A DNA stretch of 64,000 bases from Salinicoccus hispanicus (lineage in GTDB: Bacteria; Bacillota; Bacilli; Staphylococcales; Salinicoccaceae): assembly GCF_009831115.1 (NCBI RefSeq), contig NZ_WUUK01000002.1, forward strand, positions 186,001 through 250,000. Direction: 5' to 3'. Shown here in pieces: positions 55,637-64,000 of this stretch. The notes beneath the pieces are model-generated. The model saw nothing but the letters and a program-made list of their open reading frames with translations. It was not told the DNA's origin and ran no database searches. The translations under genes and the position numbers were made by a program. Each line of letters starts with the position of its first letter. Position 1 is the stretch's first letter.

Positions 55637-58225
55637 ATGGATATAAACAGGATGACCTACACCGTCCAGTCCATCATTGAACGGGCACAATCGATGTCGG
55701 TGGATATGAAACTCCAGTCGATTGAAGTGGAAGCGGTCATGAAAGCACTGCTGACCGTGGATGACAGCATGGCACGCGATGTGCTTGAACGTGCGAATAT
55801 CGATGTCGACCGGATGCTTGAAAGATATGATGAAAAATTATCCAAATATAATGTCGTCAAAGGGGATAATGTCGAATACGGTCAGTATATGTCGAACGGC
55901 TTTACACAGCTGGTGAACCGGGCTGAGAAGATCATGGCCGAGATGGAGGATGAGTACGTCTCAGTCGAGCATATGCTCCTTTCAGGCATCCAGACAGAAG
56001 CTGTAATGAAAGACATGGTGGGTAATAAAGAAGAAGTGATCAAAGAAATCATAAACAAAGTCAGAGGAGGTAATCGTGTGACTACACAGAATCCGGAAGT
56101 GCAATATGAAGTACTTGAAAAATATGGACGCGATCTGGTCGAGGAAGTGCGCAGCGGAAATGTGGACCCTGTCATCGGACGGGATGAGGAGATCCGCAAC
56201 TCGATCCGCATTCTGAGCCGTAAGCGCAAAAACAATCCCGTGCTGATCGGGGAGCCGGGCGTCGGCAAGACCGCAATCGTGGAAGGGCTGGCACAGCGTA
56301 TCGTCCGCAAGGATGTACCGGACAGCCTGCTTGATAAGACCATTTTCGAACTCGACTTATCTGCACTGGTTGCCGGTGCCAAATTCCGTGGTGAATTTGA
56401 AGAGCGCCTCAAGGCGGTGCTGAAGGAAGTGAAGGAATCCGATGGCCGCATCATCCTGTTCATCGATGAGATCCATATGCTCGTTGGTGCAGGAAAGACG
56501 GAAGGTGCCATGGATGCTGGCAATATGCTGAAACCGATGCTTGCACGGGGCGAACTCCACTGCATCGGTGCAACGACACTGAATGAATACCGCGAGTATA
56601 TCGAGAAGGACTCTGCGCTGGAACGCCGCTTCCAGAAAGTGCAGATTCCAGAGCCGGATGTGGAGGATACAATCTCCATCCTGCGAGGGCTGAAGGAGCG
56701 CTATGAAGTCCACCACGGTGTCAGAATTACAGACCGGGCACTGGTTGCGGCTGCAGAACTGTCCGACCGTTATATTACGGACCGCTTCCTGCCGGACAAG
56801 GCGATAGACCTGATGGATCAGGCAAGTGCTACGATCCGGACGGAAATGGGTTCCAACCCGACTGAGCTCGATCAGATCAACCGCCGGGTCATGCAGCTCG
56901 AGATAGAGGAGCAGGCACTGAAATCGGAAGATGACTCGGTTTCAAAAACACGCCTTGCAGAACTTCAGAAGGAACTGTCGGAAGCCCGTGAAGCACAGCA
57001 GGCGCTCGCCCAGCGTGTGGAAAAGGAAAAGGGTCAGATCCAGAAGGTCAATGACAAACGTGAAGAAGTGGACCGCACACGCCAGGAACTTGAAGATGCG
57101 GAAAACAACTATGAACTTGAACGGGCGGCTGAACTCCGCCATGGCAGACTGCCCCAGCTCGAGCGTGAACTGAGTGAGCTGGAAGAAAAGCTGCAGGAGG
57201 AGAGTGCCGGTGAGAACCGCATCATCCGTGAAGTGGTGACGGAAGACGAAATCGGCTATATCGTCAGCCAGTGGACCGGCATCCCGGTATCCAAACTGGT
57301 CGAGACGGAAAAGGATAAGCTGCTCAAGCTCTCGGACATCATGCATGAACGTGTCGTCGGGCAGGAGGAAGCGGTGGATCTCGTTGCCGATGCCGTCATC
57401 CGTGCACGGGCAGGCATCAAGGATCCGAATCGTCCGATCGGCAGCTTCCTGTTCCTCGGACCGACGGGTGTCGGCAAGACCGAGCTTGCTAAGACGCTTG
57501 CCGCTACAATGTTCGATTCCGAAAAGCACATGATCAGAATCGACATGAGTGAGTATATGGAAAAGCATGCCGTATCAAGACTGATCGGCGCGCCTCCGGG
57601 ATATGTCGGTCATGAAGAAGGTGGCCAGCTGACAGAAGCCATCCGCCGCCAGCCGTATTCCGTCATCCTGCTGGATGAAGTGGAGAAGGCGCATTCCGAT
57701 GTATTCAATATTCTGCTCCAGCTGCTGGATGAAGGCCGTCTGACGGATTCGAAAGGACGTTCAGTAGACTTCAGGAACACAATCATCATCATGACATCGA
57801 ATATCGGTTCTGGCCATCTGCTGGATAACGTAAGGCAGGACGGGGAGATTTCCGATGCCACCAAAGATTACGTCATGAAGGAGATCCATCAGTATTTCAA
57901 ACCGGAGATCATCAACCGCATGGACGATATCGTCATCTTTACCCCGCTATCAAAAGCGCACATGAAGCTGATTACGGACAAATTGATCAACGACCTGAAC
58001 AGGCGCCTGGCACATCAGCATATGACCATCCAGGTGACCGATGCAGTCAAGGACTGGATTTCCGACGAGGCCTACGAGCCGCAGTTCGGTGCCAGGCCAT
58101 TGAGACGCTTCATCCAGCGTCATATAGAGACGCCGCTTGCAAGAAAGCTCATTGAAGCGGATATGACAGAAGGCATTGATGTAAAAATAGACTACCGCGA
58201 TGGTGCACTTCAATTTGATATGTAG
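55637..58225 (+). CDS. clpB: ATP-dependent disaggregase ClpB
   Basis: An 862-residue Hsp104-type AAA+ chaperone that pulls proteins out of aggregates with DnaK. Order: N-domain (1-145), AAA-1 with Walker [14 protein letters not shown] near residue 205 and [15 protein letters not shown] near 273, a coiled-coil middle domain (about 400-530) that distinguishes ClpB from ClpC, and AAA-2 with [14 protein letters not shown] near 607. The frame opens at 55604, but AGAGGTGAT places the start at 55637. It has its own promoter, CtsR box and terminator. Confidence 0.96.
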   Translation: MDINRMTYTVQSIIERAQSMSVDMKLQSIEVEAVMKALLTVDDSMARDVLERANIDVDRMLERYDEKLSKYNVVKGDNVEYGQYMSNGFTQLVNRAEKIMAEMEDEYVSVEHMLLSGIQTEAVMKDMVGNKEEVIKEIINKVRGGNRVTTQNPEVQYEVLEKYGRDLVEEVRSGNVDPVIGRDEEIRNSIRILSRKRKNNPVLIGEPGVGKTAIVEGLAQRIVRKDVPDSLLDKTIFELDLSALVAGAKFRGEFEERLKAVLKEVKESDGRIILFIDEIHMLVGAGKTEGAMDAGNMLKPMLARGELHCIGATTLNEYREYIEKDSALERRFQKVQIPEPDVEDTISILRGLKERYEVHHGVRITDRALVAAAELSDRYITDRFLPDKAIDLMDQASATIRTEMGSNPTELDQINRRVMQLEIEEQALKSEDDSVSKTRLAELQKELSEAREAQQALAQRVEKEKGQIQKVNDKREEVDRTRQELEDAENNYELERAAELRHGRLPQLERELSELEEKLQEESAGENRIIREVVTEDEIGYIVSQWTGIPVSKLVETEKDKLLKLSDIMHERVVGQEEAVDLVADAVIRARAGIKDPNRPIGSFLFLGPTGVGKTELAKTLAATMFDSEKHMIRIDMSEYMEKHAVSRLIGAPPGYVGHEEGGQLTEAIRRQPYSVILLDEVEKAHSDVFNILLQLLDEGRLTDSKGRSVDFRNTIIIMTSNIGSGHLLDNVRQDGEISDATKDYVMKEIHQYFKPEIINRMDDIVIFTPLSKAHMKLITDKLINDLNRRLAHQHMTIQVTDAVKDWISDEAYEPQFGARPLRRFIQRHIETPLARKLIEADMTEGIDVKIDYRDGALQFDM

Positions 58226-58232
58226 TATGATT

Positions 58233-58263
58233 CCGTACCCACCAGGAGTGGGTACGGTTTTTT
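58233..58263 (+). terminator. clpB terminator
   Basis: CCGTACCCAC pairs with GTGGGTACGG and is followed by six T. Confidence 0.92.
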
Positions 58264-58269
58264 ATCTTG

Positions 58270-58319
58270 AATACAGGTTGATTTTCCAATAGAGTTTGAA
58301 TTATCAGTCAACTTGTATT
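58270..58319. repeat. Spaced inverted repeat upstream of ehuB
   Basis: AATACAGGTTGA (58270-58281) and TCAACTTGTATT (58308-58319) are inverted with one G-U/mismatch position and 26 bases between. It lies between clpB and the ehuB promoter in a 246-base gap without genes. It may be a regulatory site or a chance structure. Confidence 0.4.
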
Positions 58320-58386
58320 AATATTGTTGTAAGCACTTTTTTACACCACGATCCTTTCAAGATTTTACTCCCATTTAATCCTGAAT

Positions 58387-58414
58387 TTGACATAGTTATT
58401 GAGTCTTGTATAAT
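58387..58414 (+). promoter_or_regulatory. ehuB promoter
   Basis: A consensus TTGACA (58387-58392) is followed after 16 bases by TATAAT (58409-58414), 57 bases before the ehuB start. Confidence 0.8.
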
Positions 58415-58471
58415 AATCATGTACATGTTTAAGAGTAGGAAAGATCATAAACTTACTAGGGGGAGATTTTT

Positions 58472-59365
58472 TTGAAGAAATATGCACGATTACTTATGCT
58501 CGCTTTTGTACTCGTACTGGGCGCTTGTGGAAATGGGGATTCCGAATCTGGAGACTCCGGTGGAGGTTCAGACAAATTAGCTGAACTCCAGGAAAGCGGT
58601 ACAATCAACGTCGGATTTGCCAATGAACCACCTTACGCCTACCAGGATTCAGATAGCGGAGAGCTTGAAGGGGCAGCAATCGACATCGCTACAGCAGTAT
58701 TTGAAGAAATGGGAATCGAGAATGTGGAAGGTCACCTGACGGACTGGGGCGAACTGATTCCGGGCGTACAGGCCGGACAGTATGATGTCATCACCGCTGG
58801 TATGGCGATTCTGCCTGACAGGTGTGAAAATGCACTATTCGCGGAACCGGAAATGCAGTATGGTGAGGGACTTGTTGTTGCAGCGGGCAACCCGCATGAT
58901 ATCCACAGCTATGCGGATATTGCAGACAACCCCGACGTGACTGTTGCATTGATGGAAGGAACAACACAATTCGACTTCCTGGACCAGGAGGGCGTGGATC
59001 CGAGCCAGATCATGTCGGTCGGTGATATCCCTGGACAGCTTTCAGCCGTCCAGTCGGGAAATGCAGATGTTACAGCAGCAACGGAGGCGACACTCAGAGC
59101 AGCATATGAATCCCTCGACAGTGAAGATGTTGAGATTGTCGAAGACTTCGAACAACCTGATATCGAAGGCATCCCGAGTTTTGGTGCTGCAGCCTTCAAC
59201 CTTGAAGACGAAGGGCTGCGTGAAGCCTACAACGAAGCCTTGGCAACATTGAAGGAAGATGGCACAATTGATGGAATCCTGGATGATTCCGAAGGCTTTA
59301 CAGCGGACAATAACCGTGTGGAAGTCGATGGAATGACAACTGAGCAGCTTTGTGCCGGAGAATAA
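58472..59365 (+). CDS. ehuB: Ectoine/hydroxyectoine ABC transporter, substrate-binding lipoprotein
   Basis: A 297-residue solute-binding lipoprotein with a lipobox LGAC around C19 and a Gly/Ser linker. The binding domain follows the EhuB pattern closely: NVGFANEPPYAYQD near residue 46, TDWGELIPGVQAGQYDVITAGMAILPDRCENALFAEP (about 90-126), and GNPHDIHSYADIADNPDV near 138. EhuB binds ectoine or hydroxyectoine for use as compatible solutes or carbon source; no ectoine degradation genes follow, so osmoprotection is likelier. The start is probably TTG (58472) after AGGGGGAG. Confidence 0.88.
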   Translation: MKKYARLLMLAFVLVLGACGNGDSESGDSGGGSDKLAELQESGTINVGFANEPPYAYQDSDSGELEGAAIDIATAVFEEMGIENVEGHLTDWGELIPGVQAGQYDVITAGMAILPDRCENALFAEPEMQYGEGLVVAAGNPHDIHSYADIADNPDVTVALMEGTTQFDFLDQEGVDPSQIMSVGDIPGQLSAVQSGNADVTAATEATLRAAYESLDSEDVEIVEDFEQPDIEGIPSFGAAAFNLEDEGLREAYNEALATLKEDGTIDGILDDSEGFTADNNRVEVDGMTTEQLCAGE

Positions 59366-59372
59366 AATTATC

Positions 59373-59410
59373 AGGTCCAGTTATTCCTAGGGAAACACTG
59401 GACCTTTTTA
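59373..59410 (+). terminator. Intercistronic terminator between ehuB and ehuC
   Basis: AGGTCCAGT (59373-59381) pairs with ACTGGACCT (59397-59405), followed by four to five T. It would allow more binding protein than permease to be made. Confidence 0.75.
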
Positions 59411-59433
59411 TTGTTAAATAAGGAGTGAGGAAA

Positions 59434-60096
59434 ATGTTCAGTTCTGGGGTGAATATACTAGAGTATCTGTCCCAGGGTGCGTGGACGACAATCAGTATCT
59501 TTCTGGTATCCACCCTGCTTGCATTCATCATGGCTTTTGTCGCCGGTCTTTCCAGGCTGGTCAAAAACCCACTGATCCGTGGTTTCACCACTATCTACGT
59601 CGAAATATTCAGAGGTACATCCTTGATTGTCCAACTGTTCTGGCTCTATTATGCTGTGCCGATGCTGTTCAATATCAACCTCGGCAGCAACTGGTGGGTC
59701 GGGGTCATTGCGATAGCCCTGAACTACGGGGCATATATGTCGGAAGTAGTCAGAAGTTCCATTCTTTCAATCGATAAAGGACAGACAGAGGCGGGAATCG
59801 CTTTGAACCTGTCAAGGTTCCAGCGCATGAGATATATCATACTGCCACAGGCACTCAGGCTGATGCTGCCTGAATTCGGGAACTACTCCATCCAGATACT
59901 TAAAGGGACGGCGCTTGTCTCCCTGATCGGTCTGACCGATATACTCTATTATGGGGACATCTACCGTTCTTCAAACCTTTCTGAAGGACCGATGGCCTAT
60001 ATGATGGTTCTGATCATGTACTTCATCATTGCACTGCCACTCATCTGGCTTTCCAAGAAAGGTGAAAAAATATCCAGAAGAGGGGTGGCCAGCTGA
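59434..60096 (+). CDS. ehuC: Ectoine/hydroxyectoine ABC transporter, permease EhuC
   Basis: A 220-residue amino-acid-type (HisM) permease with about five helices. It carries YVEIFRGTSLIVQLFWLYYAVPMLF near residue 60 and the ATPase-coupling EAA loop EAGIALNLSRFQRMRYIILPQALRLMLPEFGN near 125. AAGGAG 7 bases upstream supports ATG 59434 over an in-frame GTG at 59425. Stop and the ehuD start share one base. Confidence 0.88.
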   Translation: MFSSGVNILEYLSQGAWTTISIFLVSTLLAFIMAFVAGLSRLVKNPLIRGFTTIYVEIFRGTSLIVQLFWLYYAVPMLFNINLGSNWWVGVIAIALNYGAYMSEVVRSSILSIDKGQTEAGIALNLSRFQRMRYIILPQALRLMLPEFGNYSIQILKGTALVSLIGLTDILYYGDIYRSSNLSEGPMAYMMVLIMYFIIALPLIWLSKKGEKISRRGVAS

Positions 60097-60797
60097 TGAC
60101 ATACTGGAGTTGGGAAACGTTCCTCGAAGCTTTTCCGATTATTTTCGAAGGTCTCAAAATCACCCTCGGTCTGACAGTTGTCAGTTATCTGCTGGCGCTT
60201 ACTGCAGGATTCATCTGGCTGATACTTGAATCCACACCATCCAGGGTGTTCAATTTCATCATCTATTGGATCCGGGAGTTCATCCGGTCCACACCGCCGC
60301 TTGTACAGATTTTCTTTCTGTATTTCGCGTGGCCGATGGTTCCTTATGTCGGAACTTCCTTTACGCCATTCGTTGCAGCAATGCTGGCGCTGGGCATCCA
60401 TTTCTCCACCTATATCAGCGAAGTCTACCGTTCTGGTATTGAGAGCGTGGAGAAAGGACAGTGGGAGGCTTCGACGGCGCTGAACTTCTCGACCCGGGAC
60501 AAGTGGATGAAAATTGTACTGCCACAGGCGCTGCCGCCGACCATTCCGATGCTCGGGAACTATCTGATCATCCTGTTCAAGGAAGTGCCGCTTGCGGCAA
60601 CAATCGGTGTGGTAGGCATACTGAGCATCGCAAGGAGCTATGGCGCCCAGACATGGTCCTACATCGAACCGCTGACCATTGTTGCGATACTGTTCCTCGT
60701 GCTCAGCTATCCATCTGCACTACTGATCAGAGCACTTGAAAATAAAATGAATCGGCGTTTTGAGAAGAAGCAGAAGAAAGTGAAGGTGGTTGAATAA
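60096..60797 (+). CDS. ehuD: Ectoine/hydroxyectoine ABC transporter, permease EhuD
   Basis: A 233-residue second permease of the same fold, with REFIRSTPPLVQIFFLYFAWPM near residue 62 and the EAA loop EASTALNFSTRDKWMKIVLPQALPPTIPMLGNYL near 122. The C-terminus is basic. TGATG and TAATG junctions link ehuC, ehuD and ehuA. Confidence 0.88.
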   Translation: MTYWSWETFLEAFPIIFEGLKITLGLTVVSYLLALTAGFIWLILESTPSRVFNFIIYWIREFIRSTPPLVQIFFLYFAWPMVPYVGTSFTPFVAAMLALGIHFSTYISEVYRSGIESVEKGQWEASTALNFSTRDKWMKIVLPQALPPTIPMLGNYLIILFKEVPLAATIGVVGILSIARSYGAQTWSYIEPLTIVAILFLVLSYPSALLIRALENKMNRRFEKKQKKVKVVE

Positions 60798-61573
60798 TGG
60801 AGCCGATTGTACAATATAAGGAAATTCACAAGTCATTCGGAGATACGCATGTACTCAAGGGAATCAATCTGGACATCCGTCCAACTGAAAAGATTGCGAT
60901 CATCGGTCCAAGTGGATCAGGGAAGACAACGATCATCCGTCTGCTGATGACACTCGAGGAGCCGACTGATGGAGATATCTATGTTGCCGGGGAGAACCTC
61001 TGGAAGATGGACGTAAAAGGAAAGAAGAAAACAGCAAACGAAAAGCATCTGCGGTCTGTGAGGAAGGATATCGGCATGGTTTTTCAGCATTTCAACCTTT
61101 TCCCGCATAAGACGATACTCGATAATTGCGTAACGCCGCTGGTGCAGGTGAAGAAGATGAAAAAAGATGAAGCAGTCGATCTTTCCAAGCAGATGCTCGA
61201 CCGTGTAGGGCTCAGTGATAAGTATGAGGCCTATCCATCCAATCTTTCAGGCGGACAGAAACAGCGTGTCGCCATGGCACGCGCACTTGTCATGAAGCCG
61301 AAGATCATGCTTTTCGATGAAGTGACATCCGCCCTCGATCCGGAACTCGTCGGGGAAGTGCTGCAAGTCATCCGCGATCTCGCCGAACACGATGAAATGG
61401 CGATGATACTCGTCACCCACGAAATGGATTTTGCTCTGGAAATCGCAGATCGTGTCCTGTTCCTCGATGACGGTGTCATTGCGGAATCCGGCACGGCTGA
61501 TGAAGTCATCAACAAATCCGATAATCCGAGGCTGCAGGAATTCCTGAAACGTTTCAGAAAAGAAGAAGTATAG
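60797..61573 (+). CDS. ehuA: Ectoine/hydroxyectoine ABC transporter, ATP-binding protein
   Basis: A 258-residue ABC ATPase of the polar amino acid type. It has Walker A IGPSGSGKTTIIRLL near residue 38, the Q-loop MVFQHFNLFPH near 94, signature NLSGGQKQRVAMARAL near 150, Walker B KIMLFDEVTSALDP near 172, and the H-loop histidine in VTHEMDFALE near 212. The insertion WKMDVKGKKKTANEKHLR between Walker A and the Q-loop fits EhuA rather than shorter GlnQ proteins. Confidence 0.9.
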   Translation: MEPIVQYKEIHKSFGDTHVLKGINLDIRPTEKIAIIGPSGSGKTTIIRLLMTLEEPTDGDIYVAGENLWKMDVKGKKKTANEKHLRSVRKDIGMVFQHFNLFPHKTILDNCVTPLVQVKKMKKDEAVDLSKQMLDRVGLSDKYEAYPSNLSGGQKQRVAMARALVMKPKIMLFDEVTSALDPELVGEVLQVIRDLAEHDEMAMILVTHEMDFALEIADRVLFLDDGVIAESGTADEVINKSDNPRLQEFLKRFRKEEV

Positions 61574-61574
61574 A

Positions 61575-61615
61575 ATACAAAAAATCACCGGCCGATGGCC
61601 GGTGATTTTTTGTAT
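61575..61615 (+). terminator. ehu operon terminator
   Basis: A perfect 19-bp inverted repeat (61575-61593 with 61597-61615) around GAT, with A and T runs on its arms. It could work on both strands. Confidence 0.92.
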
Positions 61616-61658
61616 GGTGGATCCAACGCCCATCCGTTGTCCTGGATGGCCAGCAAAA

Positions 61659-61689
61659 TAAAAACTCCAGAGGGAGCCACCTCTGGAGT
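61659..61689 (-). terminator. glpD terminator (minus strand)
   Basis: ACTCCAGAG (61664-61672) pairs with CTCTGGAGT (61681-61689). The minus strand continues with TTTTATTTT. Confidence 0.85.
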
Positions 61690-61703
61690 CATGATCAACT
61701 GTT

Positions 61704-63383
61704 CTATGCGTTTTCAAGTGCGAAGCCGGTACCGCCCTTGACCTGAAGGTAGGCTGTCTCGAGCGCTTTCTTTTCTTTACTGCGGGTTTCTTCATCCCAC
61801 TCGAGAAGGTCGCCCATCACGCTGATGACTGCATCTTTATATTTTTCAACATTTGCGATGTTGAAATAAAGATCTCCTGTACGTCTGACAAAGTAGTCGC
61901 GTGGGTTCGCCGTCATTTCATGCTGGATGCTGTAGATGATTTGAGCATGGATATCTTTTGGCAGACCATAATGCTCGGATGCAGCACCGAGACTGCCGAT
62001 GATTTCATACACGCGCTCGACGTTGCTGCCATAGTGTCTGGCAAGCCTCTGTCCATTTGTGATGGACAGTCCGTAGGATGGTGCGCGCTCTGACATGTGT
62101 GCAACAAAGTCTTCGAAGCCGGCACTGCCACCGACATCCCCACCTGAAATCGGCTGGTTTTTCGTATCGGCTTTTTTGAATTTCAGTCCGTATTCCTGGA
62201 ATAGACGTTTCGCAACCAGGTCGACAATCTCCTGTGCCATATGTCGGTAGCCTGTCAGCTTACCGCCGGCGATGGTAATCAGATTGCTCTTCGCTTCCCA
62301 GATTTCATCTTTCCTTGAAATTTCGGAAGGATCTTTGCCTTCTTCATGGATGAGCGGTCTGATGCCTGCCCATGTGGATTCAATGTGAGACTCATCAAGG
62401 TCGAGCCCCGGGAACATATTGTTTGTCGTATCCAGCAAGTATTTGCGATCTTCTGCTGATGCGACTGGGTTCTCCTTGTCTCCTTCGTAATGTGTGTCCG
62501 TCGTTCCCATATAAGTCTTGCCGTTTCTAGGGATGGCAAAAATCATGCGTCCATCGGACTTGGCATCGAAGTAGACTGCCTGCTTGAGCGGAAAATCCTT
62601 TTCATCAAATACAAGGTGTACACCTTTTGACAGGAACAGCTGCTTTTTGCCTTTTTTGGCTTCGTCATCATGGGAGCGGACCTCATCTACCCATGGCCCT
62701 GTTGCATTGATGACGCGGCGTCCAAGAATCTGGTACTTTTCGCCGCCAATCTGGTCTTCAGCATGTACGCCGACAATTTTTCCCTGGTCGTAGATGAAAC
62801 CGACTGCTTTGACATGGTTGATCGGATCAGCACCGAACTCCGCCGCTTGTTTCATGACTTCAATCGTCATGCGGGCGTCATCGGTCTTGTATTCGACATA
62901 GTATCCGCCACCAAGCAGACCGTCGCGTTTGACGAGCGGTTCTTTTTCCACTACATCATCCACGCTCAGCATCTTGCGATGTTCGCTGCGTTTCACTTCA
63001 GCCAGCATGTCATAGACACGCAGACCGATGCTTGTTGTAAACTTCCCGAATGTTCCGCCTTTGTGGAAGGGGAGCAGCATCCATTCAGGTGTTGTTACGT
63101 GCGGTCCATTTTCATAGACGATGGCACGTTCGATGCCTGTTTCACGTACAACACCAACTTGAAACTGCTTCAGGTAACGGAGTCCGCCATGGACCAGTTT
63201 CGTACTGCGACTGCTTGTCCCTTCAGCAAAGTCCTGCATTTCTACAAGCGCAACCTTCATTCCTCTCTTGGCAGCATCAAGGGCAATTCCTGCACCGGTG
63301 ATTCCACCCCCAATAACAACAATGTCATAGTCGACTTTCTCCATATGTTGTAATTGATCTTTTCTAGTTAATGTGTTCAGCAT
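61704..63383 (-). CDS. glpD: Aerobic glycerol-3-phosphate dehydrogenase
   Basis: A 559-residue membrane-associated FAD enzyme that oxidises glycerol-3-phosphate to dihydroxyacetone phosphate and feeds electrons to menaquinone. It has the FAD motif [22 protein letters not shown] near residue 20, [18 protein letters not shown] near 54, [11 protein letters not shown] near 225, and a Thr-rich [14 protein letters not shown] substrate block near 291. AGGAGG precedes the ATG. It lies downstream of glpK, so the pair forms the glycerol pathway. Confidence 0.96.
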   Translation of the reverse strand: MLNTLTRKDQLQHMEKVDYDIVVIGGGITGAGIALDAAKRGMKVALVEMQDFAEGTSSRSTKLVHGGLRYLKQFQVGVVRETGIERAIVYENGPHVTTPEWMLLPFHKGGTFGKFTTSIGLRVYDMLAEVKRSEHRKMLSVDDVVEKEPLVKRDGLLGGGYYVEYKTDDARMTIEVMKQAAEFGADPINHVKAVGFIYDQGKIVGVHAEDQIGGEKYQILGRRVINATGPWVDEVRSHDDEAKKGKKQLFLSKGVHLVFDEKDFPLKQAVYFDAKSDGRMIFAIPRNGKTYMGTTDTHYEGDKENPVASAEDRKYLLDTTNNMFPGLDLDESHIESTWAGIRPLIHEEGKDPSEISRKDEIWEAKSNLITIAGGKLTGYRHMAQEIVDLVAKRLFQEYGLKFKKADTKNQPISGGDVGGSAGFEDFVAHMSERAPSYGLSITNGQRLARHYGSNVERVYEIIGSLGAASEHYGLPKDIHAQIIYSIQHEMTANPRDYFVRRTGDLYFNIANVEKYKDAVISVMGDLLEWDEETRSKEKKALETAYLQVKGGTGFALENA

Positions 63384-63452
63384 TGAAATTCCTCCTAGTT
63401 TTTTAGAAAAATAAAGGCCGCGCGGATCTTAGGTCTTTATTGTGTAGCTTCT

Positions 63453-64000
<548 letters not shown>

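Overview
The window looks like chromosomal core from a moderately halophilic relative of Staphylococcus (family Staphylococcaceae; Salinicoccus/Jeotgalicoccus-like is my best guess). Three things point there. Long stretches follow, from memory, staphylococcal gene order: lipA-yutD-DUF3055-yutE-nagD-like-gyaR-like; nfu-yumB-yuzB-iscA-like-ndh-pepA; mnhABCDEFG; rocD-gudB; pgi-spsB-addB-addA-FAH-yisL-cdr-clpB. By eye the base composition is close to half G+C, well above Staphylococcus itself. The window also carries a predicted ectoine/hydroxyectoine uptake operon and a seven-gene Mrp/Mnh Na+/H+ antiporter. There are no rRNA or tRNA genes, no CRISPR array, no insertion sequence and no prophage. 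The only cut gene is glpK at the right edge.

Layout. 0.1-4.2 kb: a TauE/SafE exporter, a YunD-type 5'-nucleotidase and an NhaC-superfamily transporter behind a lysine riboswitch. 4.2-8.2 kb: lipoyl synthase and small conserved genes (yutD, DUF3055, yutE, NagD-like HAD, hydroxyacid dehydrogenase). 8.2-15 kb: BirA-boxed bioY, then an Fe-S/redox island (DUF1462, Nfu, two type-II NADH dehydrogenase-like flavoproteins, YuzB, IscA-like) and leucyl aminopeptidase with a thioesterase. 15-20.9 kb: the mnh operon on the minus strand. 21-27 kb: cyclophilin, a small membrane protein, YugI, and the rocA-rocD-gudB route from ornithine to 2-oxoglutarate. 27-32.3 kb: an SwrC-like RND exporter divergent from a TetR regulator, then a MalY/PatB C-S lyase. 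32.3-37.3 kb: trpDCFBA behind two serial tryptophan T-boxes, with no trpE or trpG. 37.4-49.4 kb: pgi, TVP38-like, signal peptidase I, addBA, a DUF418-like membrane protein, FAH family and YisL. 49.5-58.2 kb: a membrane-anchored GH13-like protein that has lost its catalytic residues, cdr-degV-HAD, DUF59, uppP, and clpB with a CtsR box. 58.4-64 kb: ehuBCDA, then glpD and partial glpK.

The cis-regulatory layer is unusually readable. I could place a lysine riboswitch with its terminator, a BirA operator, tandem Trp T-boxes, a CtsR operator, a palindrome in a TetR/RND divergon, and about two dozen intrinsic terminators. I did not find a convincing new multi-gene system. The observations most worth a second look are the trpEG-less operon under tandem T-boxes, the GH13-like pseudoenzyme, and the TetR/RND operator. 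Many genes use TTG or GTG starts, so I chose starts by Shine-Dalgarno position.
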